Of a stretch of DNA of 64,000 nucleotides, positions 53,303 through 61,800 are shown one piece after another. The DNA comes from Pseudomonadota bacterium. Lineage in GTDB: Bacteria; Pseudomonadota; Alphaproteobacteria; Rhizobiales; Devosiaceae. The notes beneath the pieces were generated by a model. It ran no database searches. It was not told the DNA's origin and was given only the letters and a program-made list of their open reading frames with translations. The DNA is taken from assembly GCA_023393475.1 (NCBI GenBank), contig JAEWLC010000044.1:1-64000 (forward strand), given 5' to 3'. The position numbers and the translations under genes were made by a program. Numbering within the stretch: position 1 is the stretch's first letter; the number at the start of each line of letters is the position of its first letter.

Positions 53303-54211
53303 TTACTTCAGGAAGCCGTTGGTCTTGAGCCAATCGATGGCAACGTCCTTGGCGGCTTCGCCACCGACCTGGATGCGGCCGTTGAGGGTCTGCAGCGTGA
53401 CGAGGTCGAGCTTGTCGAACACCGGCTTCAAGAGGTCCGGGATCGTCGGGTTGGCGGTGAGCACGGCTTCGCGGATGATCGGCGCGGGCTCATAGACCGG
53501 CTGCACGCCCTTGTCGTCCTCGAGAACGACGAGGCCCGAGGGAGCGATGCCGCCATCGGTGCCGTAGACCATTGCTGCGTTTACACCATTGGTCTGCTGC
53601 GCGGCGGCTGCGATGGTCGCGGCGGTATCCCCTCCCGAAAGCGTGACCAGCTGCTCGGGCTTCAGGGTGAAGCCGTAGACTTCCTGGAACTTGGGCAGCG
53701 CGGCCGGCGAGGACACGAACTCGGCCGAGGCCGCGAGCTTCACTTCGCCGCCACCGGCGACCCACTTGCCGAAGTCGGAGAAGGTCACGAGGCTGTTTGC
53801 ATCGGCCACGTCCTTGCGGAGCGCGACGGCCCAGGTGTTGTTGGCCGGAGCCGGCGACAGCCAGACGATCTTGTTGGCGTCGAAATCGAGCTTCTTGGCT
53901 TCCTCGAAGGCCTTGGTGGCGTCGTTCCAGAGCGGATCGTCGGCCTTTTCGAAGAAGAACGCGGCATTGCCGGTGTACTCGGGATAGATGTCGATCTCGC
54001 CGGCGGTGATGGCCTGGCGCACGACCGGCGTGCCGCCGAGCTGGATCTTCTCGGTCACGGCGATGCCGTTGGCCTGCAGGACCTGGCTGATGATGTTGCC
54101 GAGCAGCCCACCTTCGGTGTCGATCTTGGAGGAGACGATGACCTGCGCGTTGGCGGCGGTCACCGTGAAGGCCAGTGCTGCTACGGCACCGAGCAGTTTC
54201 TTCGAAAGCAT
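53303..54211 (-). CDS. YehZ/OsmF-like quaternary-amine binding protein
   Basis: A 302-residue periplasmic binding protein of the OpuAC/ProX/OsmF group. The signal peptide is MLSKKLLGAVAALAFTVTAA. Conserved segments include SKIDTEGGLLGNIISQ, GEIDIYPEYTGNAAFFF and MVYGTDGGIAPSGLVVLEDD. Such proteins bind trimethylammonium compounds in an aromatic cage. Relatives in other bacteria (EgtU) bind ergothioneine, itself a betaine. Beside the MIO-less lyase, ergothioneine or a derivative is the best-guess ligand. It is 64 bp upstream of the permease gene. Confidence 0.9.
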   Translation of the reverse strand: MLSKKLLGAVAALAFTVTAANAQVIVSSKIDTEGGLLGNIISQVLQANGIAVTEKIQLGGTPVVRQAITAGEIDIYPEYTGNAAFFFEKADDPLWNDATKAFEEAKKLDFDANKIVWLSPAPANNTWAVALRKDVADANSLVTFSDFGKWVAGGGEVKLAASAEFVSSPAALPKFQEVYGFTLKPEQLVTLSGGDTAATIAAAAQQTNGVNAAMVYGTDGGIAPSGLVVLEDDKGVQPVYEPAPIIREAVLTANPTIPDLLKPVFDKLDLVTLQTLNGRIQVGGEAAKDVAIDWLKTNGFLK

Positions 54212-54308
54212 GATGGTCTCCTTGTCGTTCCGGCCCGTTCTTGGATCCCTGGCCGGAAATTGGCGCCAAACCTATACGGCGGCCGACGAAAAGTCATACC
54301 CAGCGATA

Positions 54309-55850
54309 CTAGGCGACTGGGCCCAGTGCGAAAAACTCGTCCAAGGATGGGATGGGCGCGAGGGAAATCAGTTCCGCCATGCTGTGCTCGGAGCCGATAT
54401 CGCTCTCGATGATCTCGACCTCGACCGACAGCGGGCGATCGACTTCGTAGTAGGCCGCGTGCTGGCGGACCTTGGAATAGATGAGGCCGGGAACGCCGCT
54501 CGGACGGTCGCCGTGAATGTCCATAGCCTGCGCCGAGAGCAGCCCCTCGAGCGCGGCGAGGCGGCGGAGAGCGCGCACCTGGCGCTCGAACCGCTCGACC
54601 ACCAGCGGCAGGAACGCCGCTTCATCCTCGATGCCGGCCGCGACCACCATCGACTGCGCCGAGATCGATCCGGACATCGACAGCACGCGCGCGAACAGCT
54701 CGCCGGCAAGCTTGATGATGGGGCCGAAGCCGGTGGCGATGGCGCCGGGCGGGACGAGGTTGATCGGCAGGTTGCGGCGGGTGCCGTTCGAGAGCAGGAC
54801 GCAGCGGTTGAACGAGTTCCGGGCGACATGGGCCAGCGCGATCTGGGCGGCCTGGAGGTAGATGGTGACGTCGAGGGGCAGCGAGCCGCCCGAGGTCAGC
54901 ACCTGGTTGTCGACCACCACGGGATTGTCGTCGGTGCGGCCTGTAGCGGCGAGAATGGTGCGTCCGGCGACGAGGAGCGTGTCGAAGGTGGCGCCGAACA
55001 CCTGCGCCATCATGCGCAGGCTCAGGTTGTCCTGGATATGGGTGGCGTTAGGCCAGTCCCAGCCCATGGCGTTGCGGTACATCCAGGCACCAATCTCGGC
55101 CTCCCGCTCGGTGCCAACGTGCGCGACCGCCTTCCACGGATCGCGCGAGGCGCCGAGTGCGCCGGCGGTCGTGAGGCTGGTTGCGAGCAGCATGCGGACG
55201 GCGGAAGCGGCGGCACGGGTGGCCTCCGCGGCCGCGGCAAAGCCGACTGCATTGACGCTGATCGAGGCGAGGCTGTCGCGCGGCGCCATGCGGCTGGGCC
55301 GGAGGCCGGCCTGGGCCAACGCCGCCTCGGCCGACATGCGCTTGTTGTTGTAGACCGCTTCGCCGACGCCCGTCAGCACCGCACCGATCTGTCCCATGAG
55401 GCCGATATCGGCTGTGCCGATCGAACCGGTGCGCCGGACGACGGGGACAACGTCCTTGTCGAGCAGGTCGAGATAGGCATTCACGAGCCCTCGCGAGCAG
55501 CCGACCCGGCCGGTGAGCGCCGTGTTGACGCGGATGGCCATCGCATTGCGGACGATCGAGTTAGGGAAGGGGACGCCGGTGCCGAAATGGTGGGCGCGGA
55601 CGAGCCCGAGGTTGAACTCCTCGAGCTGCTCGGGCGACCACTCGACGTCCTTCATCGCCCCGACGCCGGTCGTCGCGCCATAGACCTGCTCGCCGCGGGC
55701 GATCTTGTCCTCGACCACCTGGCGGGCCGTATCCACCCGCACCATGGAGGCCTCGTCGGCGGCGAGCGACACGGAACGCTGTCCGATCCGCGCGAGATCG
55801 GCGAAGGAGAGTGGCTTGCCCGCGAGGCTCAGGTGTTTGGAGTGCTGCAT
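54309..55850 (-). CDS. Histidine-ammonia-lyase homologue lacking MIO, probable ergothionase
   Basis: A 513-residue member of the HAL/PAL superfamily. The catalytic Tyr motif YGATTGVG (57-64), QDNLSLR (273-279) and DNPVVVDNQVL are recognisable. The MIO-forming Ala-Ser-Gly in SVGASGDL is replaced by Thr146-Ala147-Asp148 in SIGTADIG, so MIO cannot form. The Asn of LLNGTQ is also lost (LASISVNAVG), and the QDxYSLR Tyr is Leu. The frame is intact throughout, so this is not a decayed gene. A MIO-less enzyme fits elimination of trimethylamine, already a good leaving group, as in ergothionase. The operon with a betaine importer supports that. Confidence 0.8.
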   Translation of the reverse strand: MQHSKHLSLAGKPLSFADLARIGQRSVSLAADEASMVRVDTARQVVEDKIARGEQVYGATTGVGAMKDVEWSPEQLEEFNLGLVRAHHFGTGVPFPNSIVRNAMAIRVNTALTGRVGCSRGLVNAYLDLLDKDVVPVVRRTGSIGTADIGLMGQIGAVLTGVGEAVYNNKRMSAEAALAQAGLRPSRMAPRDSLASISVNAVGFAAAAEATRAAASAVRMLLATSLTTAGALGASRDPWKAVAHVGTEREAEIGAWMYRNAMGWDWPNATHIQDNLSLRMMAQVFGATFDTLLVAGRTILAATGRTDDNPVVVDNQVLTSGGSLPLDVTIYLQAAQIALAHVARNSFNRCVLLSNGTRRNLPINLVPPGAIATGFGPIIKLAGELFARVLSMSGSISAQSMVVAAGIEDEAAFLPLVVERFERQVRALRRLAALEGLLSAQAMDIHGDRPSGVPGLIYSKVRQHAAYYEVDRPLSVEVEIIESDIGSEHSMAELISLAPIPSLDEFFALGPVA

Positions 55851-55891
55851 GCGCTGGGATTACCGGCTCCCGCAGCACTCCGCAATGGCAC

Positions 55892-57739
55892 CTAGTTCTT
55901 GGCCGGACCGGTCTTTGCGGCCTTGGCTTCGTCGTACCACCAGACGGTGGGGAACCCCACGGAGAACTCCGGCAACTCGTCCGGGTGGCTGAAGCGGTCC
56001 CAGCGGGCGATACGCGACTTGCGCAGGGTATAGGTGGGGGTGACGTAGTGGTGCGCCAGGAGTACCCGGTCGAGCGCCCGCGTTGCCGCCACCAGCGTCT
56101 CGCGATCGTCGGCGAAGATCAGCTTGTCGATCAGCGCGTCGACGCCCGGGTCCTTGATGCCGGCGTAGTTGCGGCTGTCCTCGCCGTCCGCCGCCGCCGA
56201 ACCCCAGAAATCGCGCTGCTCGTTGCCGGGCGACAGCGACTGGGCCCAGCCGGTGTAGATCATGTCGAAGTCGCGGTTGCCCACCCGCTCGATGTACTGC
56301 GGGGAGTCGACAGTGCGGATGGTGGCGTTGATGCCCAGTCGCTTGAGGTTGGTCTGGAACGCCGTGGCGATAGGCTCGATGGTCGGGCCGTTGAGCAGGA
56401 TCTCGAACGCCACGGGCTTGCCGTCCGGATCGAGCAACTGGCTGCCCTCCAGCTTGTAGCCGGCTCCGGTCAGCAGGTCGACGGCGGCCTTGAGGTTCTG
56501 CCGGAGCCTAGTCTGATCACCACTCACCGGGTTGGTGTATTCGGTGGTGAAGACACTAGGCGGCACCAGGTCCTTGATCGAGTTGAGGATCTCGAGCTCT
56601 TCGCCCTCCGGCAGGCCGCTCGACGCGAACTCGGTACCGTAGAAGTAGCTGTTGATGCGGTCGTACTGGCCGAAGAAGCGGAGCTTGTCGAGTTCCTCGA
56701 AATCGAAGGCGTAGAGGATGGCCGCCCGCAGCGCTTCGCTCTGGAACATCGGCTTCCGCAGGTTGGGCACGAAGCCGACGAGGACGCCGGAGTCACGGTA
56801 GTTGTTCTCGAACAGCTCCTTGATCACCTTGCCCTCGGTGACGGCCGGGAAGTCGTAGCCACCCTGCCAGCGCAACGCGAGGTTCTCGTCCCACCAGTCG
56901 AACTCGTCGCCCTTGAAGCCTTCGAACTCGGCGGTCAGGTCAAGGAAATACTCGTACTTGATGGTCTCGAAGTTGTTCTGGCCGATGTTGAACGGCTCCT
57001 TGAGGCCCCAGTAGTTCGGGTCGCGCTCATAAGTGACCGAGGCGCCGGGGCTGAAACCGGCGAGCTTGTAGGGGCCCGAGCCCAGCGGGATTTCGAGGCC
57101 TGGCTTGCTGATGTCGCGCGGCTTGCCGTCTGCGCCGGTACCCTCCCACCAGTGCTGCGGCAGGATCATCAGCTGTCCCATGATCAGCGGCAGTTCACGG
57201 TTGCCAGTCTGGTCGAAGCTGAAGGTAACCTCGCCGGGCGCGGTCACTTCGGCCTTGGTGACGTTGGCGTAGTAGTTCGCCTGGCTCGGATTGAGTGCCT
57301 TGGTCTTGTCGAAGGACCAGACGACGTCCTCGGCCGTCACCGGCTGACCGTCGGCCCACTTCGCCCGCGGGTTCATGCGGAAGGTCACCGAGGAATAGTC
57401 GTCGGGATAGCTGAAGGCTTCTGCGAGGTGGCCATACTGGGTCGAGACCTCATCGAGCGACTGCTCGGTGAGTGTCTCATAGATCAGCCCGATACCAGAG
57501 GCCGGCTCGCCCTGCGGCAGGATGGCGTTGAACGTGTCGAAGCCACCATCCGCGCCAAGCCGGACCACGCCGCCAACCGGGGCATCCGGATTCACATAGT
57601 CGAACCTCGGGAAGCCCTCCGGGTATTTCGGTTCGCCGTGGAAGGCGCCGGCATGGCGCCAGACCGGCTCCTGCGCGAGTGCGGGGGTGAGGGCGAGTAC
57701 GGCGGCGAGTGCGAGGGCGGCGAGCTTCGTGGGGTGCAT
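55892..57739 (-). CDS. YejA-like peptide ABC transporter substrate-binding protein
   Basis: A 615-residue family-5 solute-binding protein. The signal peptide ends ..LTPALAQ, then RHAGAFHGEPKYPEGFPRFDYVNPDAPVGG, the N-terminal signature of YejA/MppA-type (microcin C, oligopeptide) binding proteins. W-rich segments such as DEFDWWDENLALRWQGGYDFP are typical. The start at 57739 has GGAG upstream; a Met 12 bp earlier is possible. It is encoded after the permeases and ATPase, and 41 bp before the ergothionase-like gene. Confidence 0.9.
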   Translation of the reverse strand: MHPTKLAALALAAVLALTPALAQEPVWRHAGAFHGEPKYPEGFPRFDYVNPDAPVGGVVRLGADGGFDTFNAILPQGEPASGIGLIYETLTEQSLDEVSTQYGHLAEAFSYPDDYSSVTFRMNPRAKWADGQPVTAEDVVWSFDKTKALNPSQANYYANVTKAEVTAPGEVTFSFDQTGNRELPLIMGQLMILPQHWWEGTGADGKPRDISKPGLEIPLGSGPYKLAGFSPGASVTYERDPNYWGLKEPFNIGQNNFETIKYEYFLDLTAEFEGFKGDEFDWWDENLALRWQGGYDFPAVTEGKVIKELFENNYRDSGVLVGFVPNLRKPMFQSEALRAAILYAFDFEELDKLRFFGQYDRINSYFYGTEFASSGLPEGEELEILNSIKDLVPPSVFTTEYTNPVSGDQTRLRQNLKAAVDLLTGAGYKLEGSQLLDPDGKPVAFEILLNGPTIEPIATAFQTNLKRLGINATIRTVDSPQYIERVGNRDFDMIYTGWAQSLSPGNEQRDFWGSAAADGEDSRNYAGIKDPGVDALIDKLIFADDRETLVAATRALDRVLLAHHYVTPTYTLRKSRIARWDRFSHPDELPEFSVGFPTVWWYDEAKAAKTGPAKN

Positions 57740-57811
57740 GAGGAGCTCCATTCGAGGGAGAATGCTTGCGCTGAGCTTAGGGATGAATGAGGCGGGAATC
57801 GAGTGTGCGGA

Positions 57812-59437
57812 TCATTGGGCCTCCGCGCCGTTCAGCGTCTTGACCTCGAAGGCAGCGGCCATGAGGGCACGGGTGTAGTCAGTACGGGGTGATGAGAAGA
57901 TCTCGCTGGCGGGGCCGTGCTCGACCACCTTGCCGTTGCGCATCACCATCAGCTCGTTGGCGAGAGCGCGAACGACGCGCAGGTCGTGCGATATGAAGAG
58001 GTAGGTGAGCCCGTGGCGGCGCTGCAGGTCACGGAGAAGGTCGACCACCTGGGCCTGAACGCTGACATCGAGGGCGGAGGTCGGCTCGTCGAGCACGACG
58101 AACTTCGGTTCGAGCACCATGGCGCGGGCGATGGCGACACGCTGGCGCTGCCCGCCCGAGAACTCGTGCGGATACCGGTGCCGGTCGGCCGGATCGAGCC
58201 CGACCTCGACCAGCGCACGCACCACGCGCTCGTCGCGCTCTGCCGGTGTCAGTTCGCGTCGATGCACCCCAAGCCCCTCGGCGATGATCTCGGCGATGGA
58301 CATGCGTGGACTGAGCGAGCCGTAGGGGTCCTGGAAGACGATCTGCAGGTCCTTGCGGAGCGGCCGCATGGCCGACCAGGAGAGCTTGTCGATGTTCTGG
58401 CCAAGATAGGCGATCCTTCCTTCCGACGAGACCAGCCGCAGGAGGGCACGGCCGAGCGTGGTTTTCCCTGAGCCGGATTCGCCCACGACCCCGAGGGTTT
58501 CTCCCCGGCGGATCGAGAAGTCGATATCGTCCACCGCCTTTATGTGTCCGACGGTCCGCCGCAGCAGCCCGCGTTTGATCGGGAACCAGACGCGGAGCTT
58601 GTCGGCAACGACGATCGGCTCGGCGTTCGGATCGATTGGCGGTGGGTCGCCCTTGGGTTCGGCCGCCAGCAGCTTCTTCGTGTACGGATGCTGGGGATTG
58701 GAGAAGATCTGCTCCGTGGGGCCGTGCTCGACGATCAACCCCTCGGTCATTACATGGGTCACCGGCGCCATCTTCCGCACGATGCCTAGGTCGTGCGTGA
58801 TGAACAGGATCGCCATGCCGCGCTTCTTCTGCAGCGCCTGCAGCAGTGTGAGGATCTGAGCCTGCACGGTGACGTCGATGGCGGTCGTCGGCTCGTCGGC
58901 GATCAGCAGCTCGGGCTCGTTGGCGAGCGCCATGGCGATCATCACCCGCTGGCGCTGGCCGCCGGACAACTGGTGCGGATAGTCGGCAAGGCGCGACGCC
59001 GGATCCGGAATGCCGACCTCGTCGAGCAGTTCTAGAGTACGCGCCCTGGCCGCGGCGCGGCTCATGCCACGGTGGAGGATCAGCGACTCGGTGACCTGGC
59101 GCTCGACCGTGTGCAGCGGGTTGAGCGAACTCATCGGCTCCTGGAAGATCATCGAGATCGCGTTGCCGCGCACCCCCCGGATGCCGGCATCGTCGGTCGC
59201 CAGCAGGTCCTGGCCCTTGAAGAGGATGCGGCCGCCCGGATAGCTCGCGGCGGGGTGGGGCAGGAGCTTGAGGATCGATAGCGCAGTCACCGACTTGCCT
59301 GACCCGCTCTCGCCCACCAGCGCGACGGTCTGGCCCGGCATGATGTCGAACGAAACGCCGCGCACCGCATGGACGACGCTACTGTCGGCGTGGAAGTCGA
59401 TCTGCAGGTTGTCGACGCGAAGAAGCGGTTCCGTCAT
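57812..59437 (-). CDS. YejF-like dual ABC ATPase
   Basis: A 541-residue protein with two fused ATPase domains of the Dpp/Opp type. Domain 1 has GESGSGKSV, LSGGQRQRVMIAMAL and LLIADEPTTAIDVT. Domain 2 has GESGSGKTT, FSGGQRQRVAIARAM and FVVLDEPTSALDVS. Both Walker and signature sets are intact. E. coli YejF has the same fusion. It overlaps the end of the yejE-like gene by 4 bp. Confidence 0.94.
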   Translation of the reverse strand: MTEPLLRVDNLQIDFHADSSVVHAVRGVSFDIMPGQTVALVGESGSGKSVTALSILKLLPHPAASYPGGRILFKGQDLLATDDAGIRGVRGNAISMIFQEPMSSLNPLHTVERQVTESLILHRGMSRAAARARTLELLDEVGIPDPASRLADYPHQLSGGQRQRVMIAMALANEPELLIADEPTTAIDVTVQAQILTLLQALQKKRGMAILFITHDLGIVRKMAPVTHVMTEGLIVEHGPTEQIFSNPQHPYTKKLLAAEPKGDPPPIDPNAEPIVVADKLRVWFPIKRGLLRRTVGHIKAVDDIDFSIRRGETLGVVGESGSGKTTLGRALLRLVSSEGRIAYLGQNIDKLSWSAMRPLRKDLQIVFQDPYGSLSPRMSIAEIIAEGLGVHRRELTPAERDERVVRALVEVGLDPADRHRYPHEFSGGQRQRVAIARAMVLEPKFVVLDEPTSALDVSVQAQVVDLLRDLQRRHGLTYLFISHDLRVVRALANELMVMRNGKVVEHGPASEIFSSPRTDYTRALMAAAFEVKTLNGAEAQ

Positions 59438-60609
59438 GTCCGCACCGCGAAGGTCTTGCGGGGATCGAAGGCATCGCGGACCGCTTCGCCGATGAAGACG
59501 AGCAGGATGAGGATTGCCGCGATAACGACGAAGCTCGTGATCGCGAGCCAGGGAGCGAAGAGATACTCCTTGCCCTGGCTCAGCAACTCACCGAGCGATG
59601 GCGAGCCGGTCGGCAGGCCAAAACCGATGAAGTCGAGTGCGGTGAGCGTGGTGACGGACCCCGCGACGATGAAGGGCGCGAAGGTGAGGGTGGCGACGGT
59701 GGCGTTGGGCAGGAGGTGCCGGGTCATCAGGGTGATGTTCGACAGGCCCAGGGCACGCGCCGCAGCCACGTACTCGAGATTGCGGGCGCGAAGGAACTCG
59801 GCGCGCACGATCCCCACCAGTGCCGTCCATGAGAACAGCAGCAAGATGCCGAGCAGCACCCAGAAGCTGGGCGCGATGATGCTGGAGATGATCAGCAGCA
59901 GGTAGAGCTGCGGAATGGCGCCGTAAATCTCGAGGAAGCGCTGCCCGGTCAGGTCGACCCACCCGCCGAAGAAGCCCTGCACGGCTCCGACGGTGATGCC
60001 GATGGCCGACGAGAGGACGCTGAGGATCAGGCCGAACAGCACAGAGATGCGGAAGCCGTAGAGCACGCGCGCCAGCACGTCGCGCCCCTGGTCGTCGGTT
60101 CCGAGCCAGTGGAAATTGCCGAGGTTGCAGTTGGGGTCATCCACCCCGCCGGGCAGCAGGCCGCACCGGACCTCGGGCGTCTGCAGCCACGATGGAGGCG
60201 ACGGCACCGGCACCGAAAGGGCCTCGTCGACCGTGCGATAGGAAAAGCGTATCGGCGGCCAGATCATCCAGCCGTTGGCGTTGATTTCGTCGGCGATGAA
60301 GGGATCGCGATACGAGGTTTCGGCGAAGAAACCGCCGAACTTCGTCTCAGGGTAATCGAAGAGGACCGGAAAGAGCAACTCGCCCTTGTAGAGGGCGATC
60401 AGTGGTCGGTCGTTGGCGACAAGCTCCGACATCGAGGTGATGACGAGGAGGACGAGGAAGATCCACAGGGACCAGACGCCGCGCCGGTTGGCCTTGAAGA
60501 CCTTTAGCCGGCGCTGGTTGATCGGCGACAGCAGGGGTGCCGATCGGGCAGCTTCGGCAGGGGCAAAGGCCAGAGGCGGCGCGCCGAAGCGCAGTGCAAC
60601 TGAGTGCAT
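59434..60609 (-). CDS. YejE-like ABC permease
   Basis: A 391-residue permease. The N-terminal helix follows SPINQRRLKVFKANRRGVWSLWIFLVLL. A large periplasmic loop with YPETKFGGFFAETSYRDPFIADEINANGWMIWPPIRFSYRT is the characteristic YejE insertion, then the BPD domain with RARNLEYVAAARALGLSN. The start is the ATG at 60609 overlapping the yejB stop by 1 bp (TGATG); longer open frame upstream overlaps yejB and is not coding. Confidence 0.93.
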   Translation of the reverse strand: MHSVALRFGAPPLAFAPAEAARSAPLLSPINQRRLKVFKANRRGVWSLWIFLVLLVITSMSELVANDRPLIALYKGELLFPVLFDYPETKFGGFFAETSYRDPFIADEINANGWMIWPPIRFSYRTVDEALSVPVPSPPSWLQTPEVRCGLLPGGVDDPNCNLGNFHWLGTDDQGRDVLARVLYGFRISVLFGLILSVLSSAIGITVGAVQGFFGGWVDLTGQRFLEIYGAIPQLYLLLIISSIIAPSFWVLLGILLLFSWTALVGIVRAEFLRARNLEYVAAARALGLSNITLMTRHLLPNATVATLTFAPFIVAGSVTTLTALDFIGFGLPTGSPSLGELLSQGKEYLFAPWLAITSFVVIAAILILLVFIGEAVRDAFDPRKTFAVRT

Positions 60610-61718
60610 CACACCTTCCGGCTCTCGAAATCGATGCGCGGGTCGATCCACATGTACATGAGGTCTGAGATGAGACCGAGGATCAACCCGACCAGCGAGA
60701 AGATGTAGAAAGTGGCAAAGACCACGGAGTAGTCCCGGTTGATCACCGACTGGTAGCCAAGATAGCCGAGGCCATCCAGTGAGAAGACGGTCTCGATCAG
60801 CAATGAGCCGCCGAAGAAGGCGCCGACAAACGCGGCGGGAAAGCCCGCTATCACCAGCAGCATCGCATTGCGGAAGACGTGGCCGTAAAGCACGCGGTTT
60901 TCGGTGAGCCCCTTGGCCCGCGCCACCATCACGTACTGCTTGCGGATCTCGTCGATGAACGAGTTCTTGATCAGCATGGTGGAGGTTGCGAAGGCTCCGA
61001 GCGCCATGGCGGTGATGGGCAGGACGATGTGCCAGAGGTAATCGAGGATCTGGCTGTACCAGGGCAGGCTGGCCCAGTTCTCCGAAACGAGCCCTCGCAG
61101 GGGGAAGATATCGAGGAAGTTGCCCCCGGCGAACAGGACGATCAGCAGCACGCCGATGACGAAATCGGGCAGTGAGTAGCCGATGATGACGATGGTCGAG
61201 GTGGATACGTCGAAGCGCGTGCCGTCCTTGACGGCCTTGGCGATGCCGAGCGGGATCGAGATGCCGTAGCTGAGGATCGTCATCCACAGGCCCAGCGTGA
61301 TCGAAACCGGCAGCTTCTGGATGATCAGGTCGATGACCGGAACGCCACGTGAATAGCTGTCGCCGAAGTCAAAGCGCACGTAGTTCCACAGCATGGTGAA
61401 GAAGCGCTCGAGGGGCGGCTTGTCGAAACCGAACTGCTTTTCGATGCGTTCGAGGATTTCGGGCCTTATGCCCTGAGCGCCGCGATAGGTGGAATTCTGG
61501 TTCTGGTCCGTGGATTTGACGACGTTCTGCCCGGCGAAATCACCCTCGGCATTGCCGACCACGCCCTCCGAAACGCTTACCGACTGGCCGCTGATCTGGG
61601 CGATGTAGCTCTCGACCGGTCCGCCGGGCGCCAGTTGCGTGATGAAGAAGGAAACCACCAGCATCCCGAACAGGGTCGGGATCATCAGCAGCAGGCGTCT
61701 CAGGATGTAGGCGCCCAA
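60609..61718 (-). CDS. YejB-like ABC permease
   Basis: A 369-residue permease of the DppB/OppB fold. It has the N-terminal MGAYILRRLLLMIPTLFGMLVVSFFITQLAPGGPVESY signature, six helices and the docking loop IDEIRKQYVMVARAKGLTENRVLYGHVFRNAML. The periplasmic segment after helix 1 is long, as in YejB. First gene of the yejBEFA-like set; no regulator adjoins it. Confidence 0.93.
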   Translation of the reverse strand: MGAYILRRLLLMIPTLFGMLVVSFFITQLAPGGPVESYIAQISGQSVSVSEGVVGNAEGDFAGQNVVKSTDQNQNSTYRGAQGIRPEILERIEKQFGFDKPPLERFFTMLWNYVRFDFGDSYSRGVPVIDLIIQKLPVSITLGLWMTILSYGISIPLGIAKAVKDGTRFDVSTSTIVIIGYSLPDFVIGVLLIVLFAGGNFLDIFPLRGLVSENWASLPWYSQILDYLWHIVLPITAMALGAFATSTMLIKNSFIDEIRKQYVMVARAKGLTENRVLYGHVFRNAMLLVIAGFPAAFVGAFFGGSLLIETVFSLDGLGYLGYQSVINRDYSVVFATFYIFSLVGLILGLISDLMYMWIDPRIDFESRKV

Positions 61719-61800
61719 TGGCGTCTCCCCGGGGAGTTCGATGCTAGGCTAGCAACGCATTACTGTTGGCCGGAATGCGGCAAATCACCAAGCCTTGATC

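Noticed and set aside
44781..55850. Canonical histidine utilisation (hut) locus
   Set aside because: The lyase lacks MIO, the urocanase-like protein lacks the catalytic Cys, and no HutI, HutG/HutF or HutC is present; a hydantoinase, carbamoylase, DUF917 protein and betaine importer are found instead.
54309..55850. Decayed HAL pseudogene
   Set aside because: The 513-codon frame is intact with normal codon pattern, and active-site changes are clustered and coherent rather than random.
53988..57790. Two long plus-strand frames (635 and 659 codons) opposite the lyase, YehZ-like and YejA-like genes
   Set aside because: Low-complexity composition typical of antisense frames in high-G+C DNA; no ribosome-binding sites and complete overlap with well-supported genes.
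59434..61287. 617-codon version of the YejE-like permease
   Set aside because: The extra N-terminal part overlaps yejB and lacks permease character; the ATG at 60609 overlapping the yejB stop gives the expected start.
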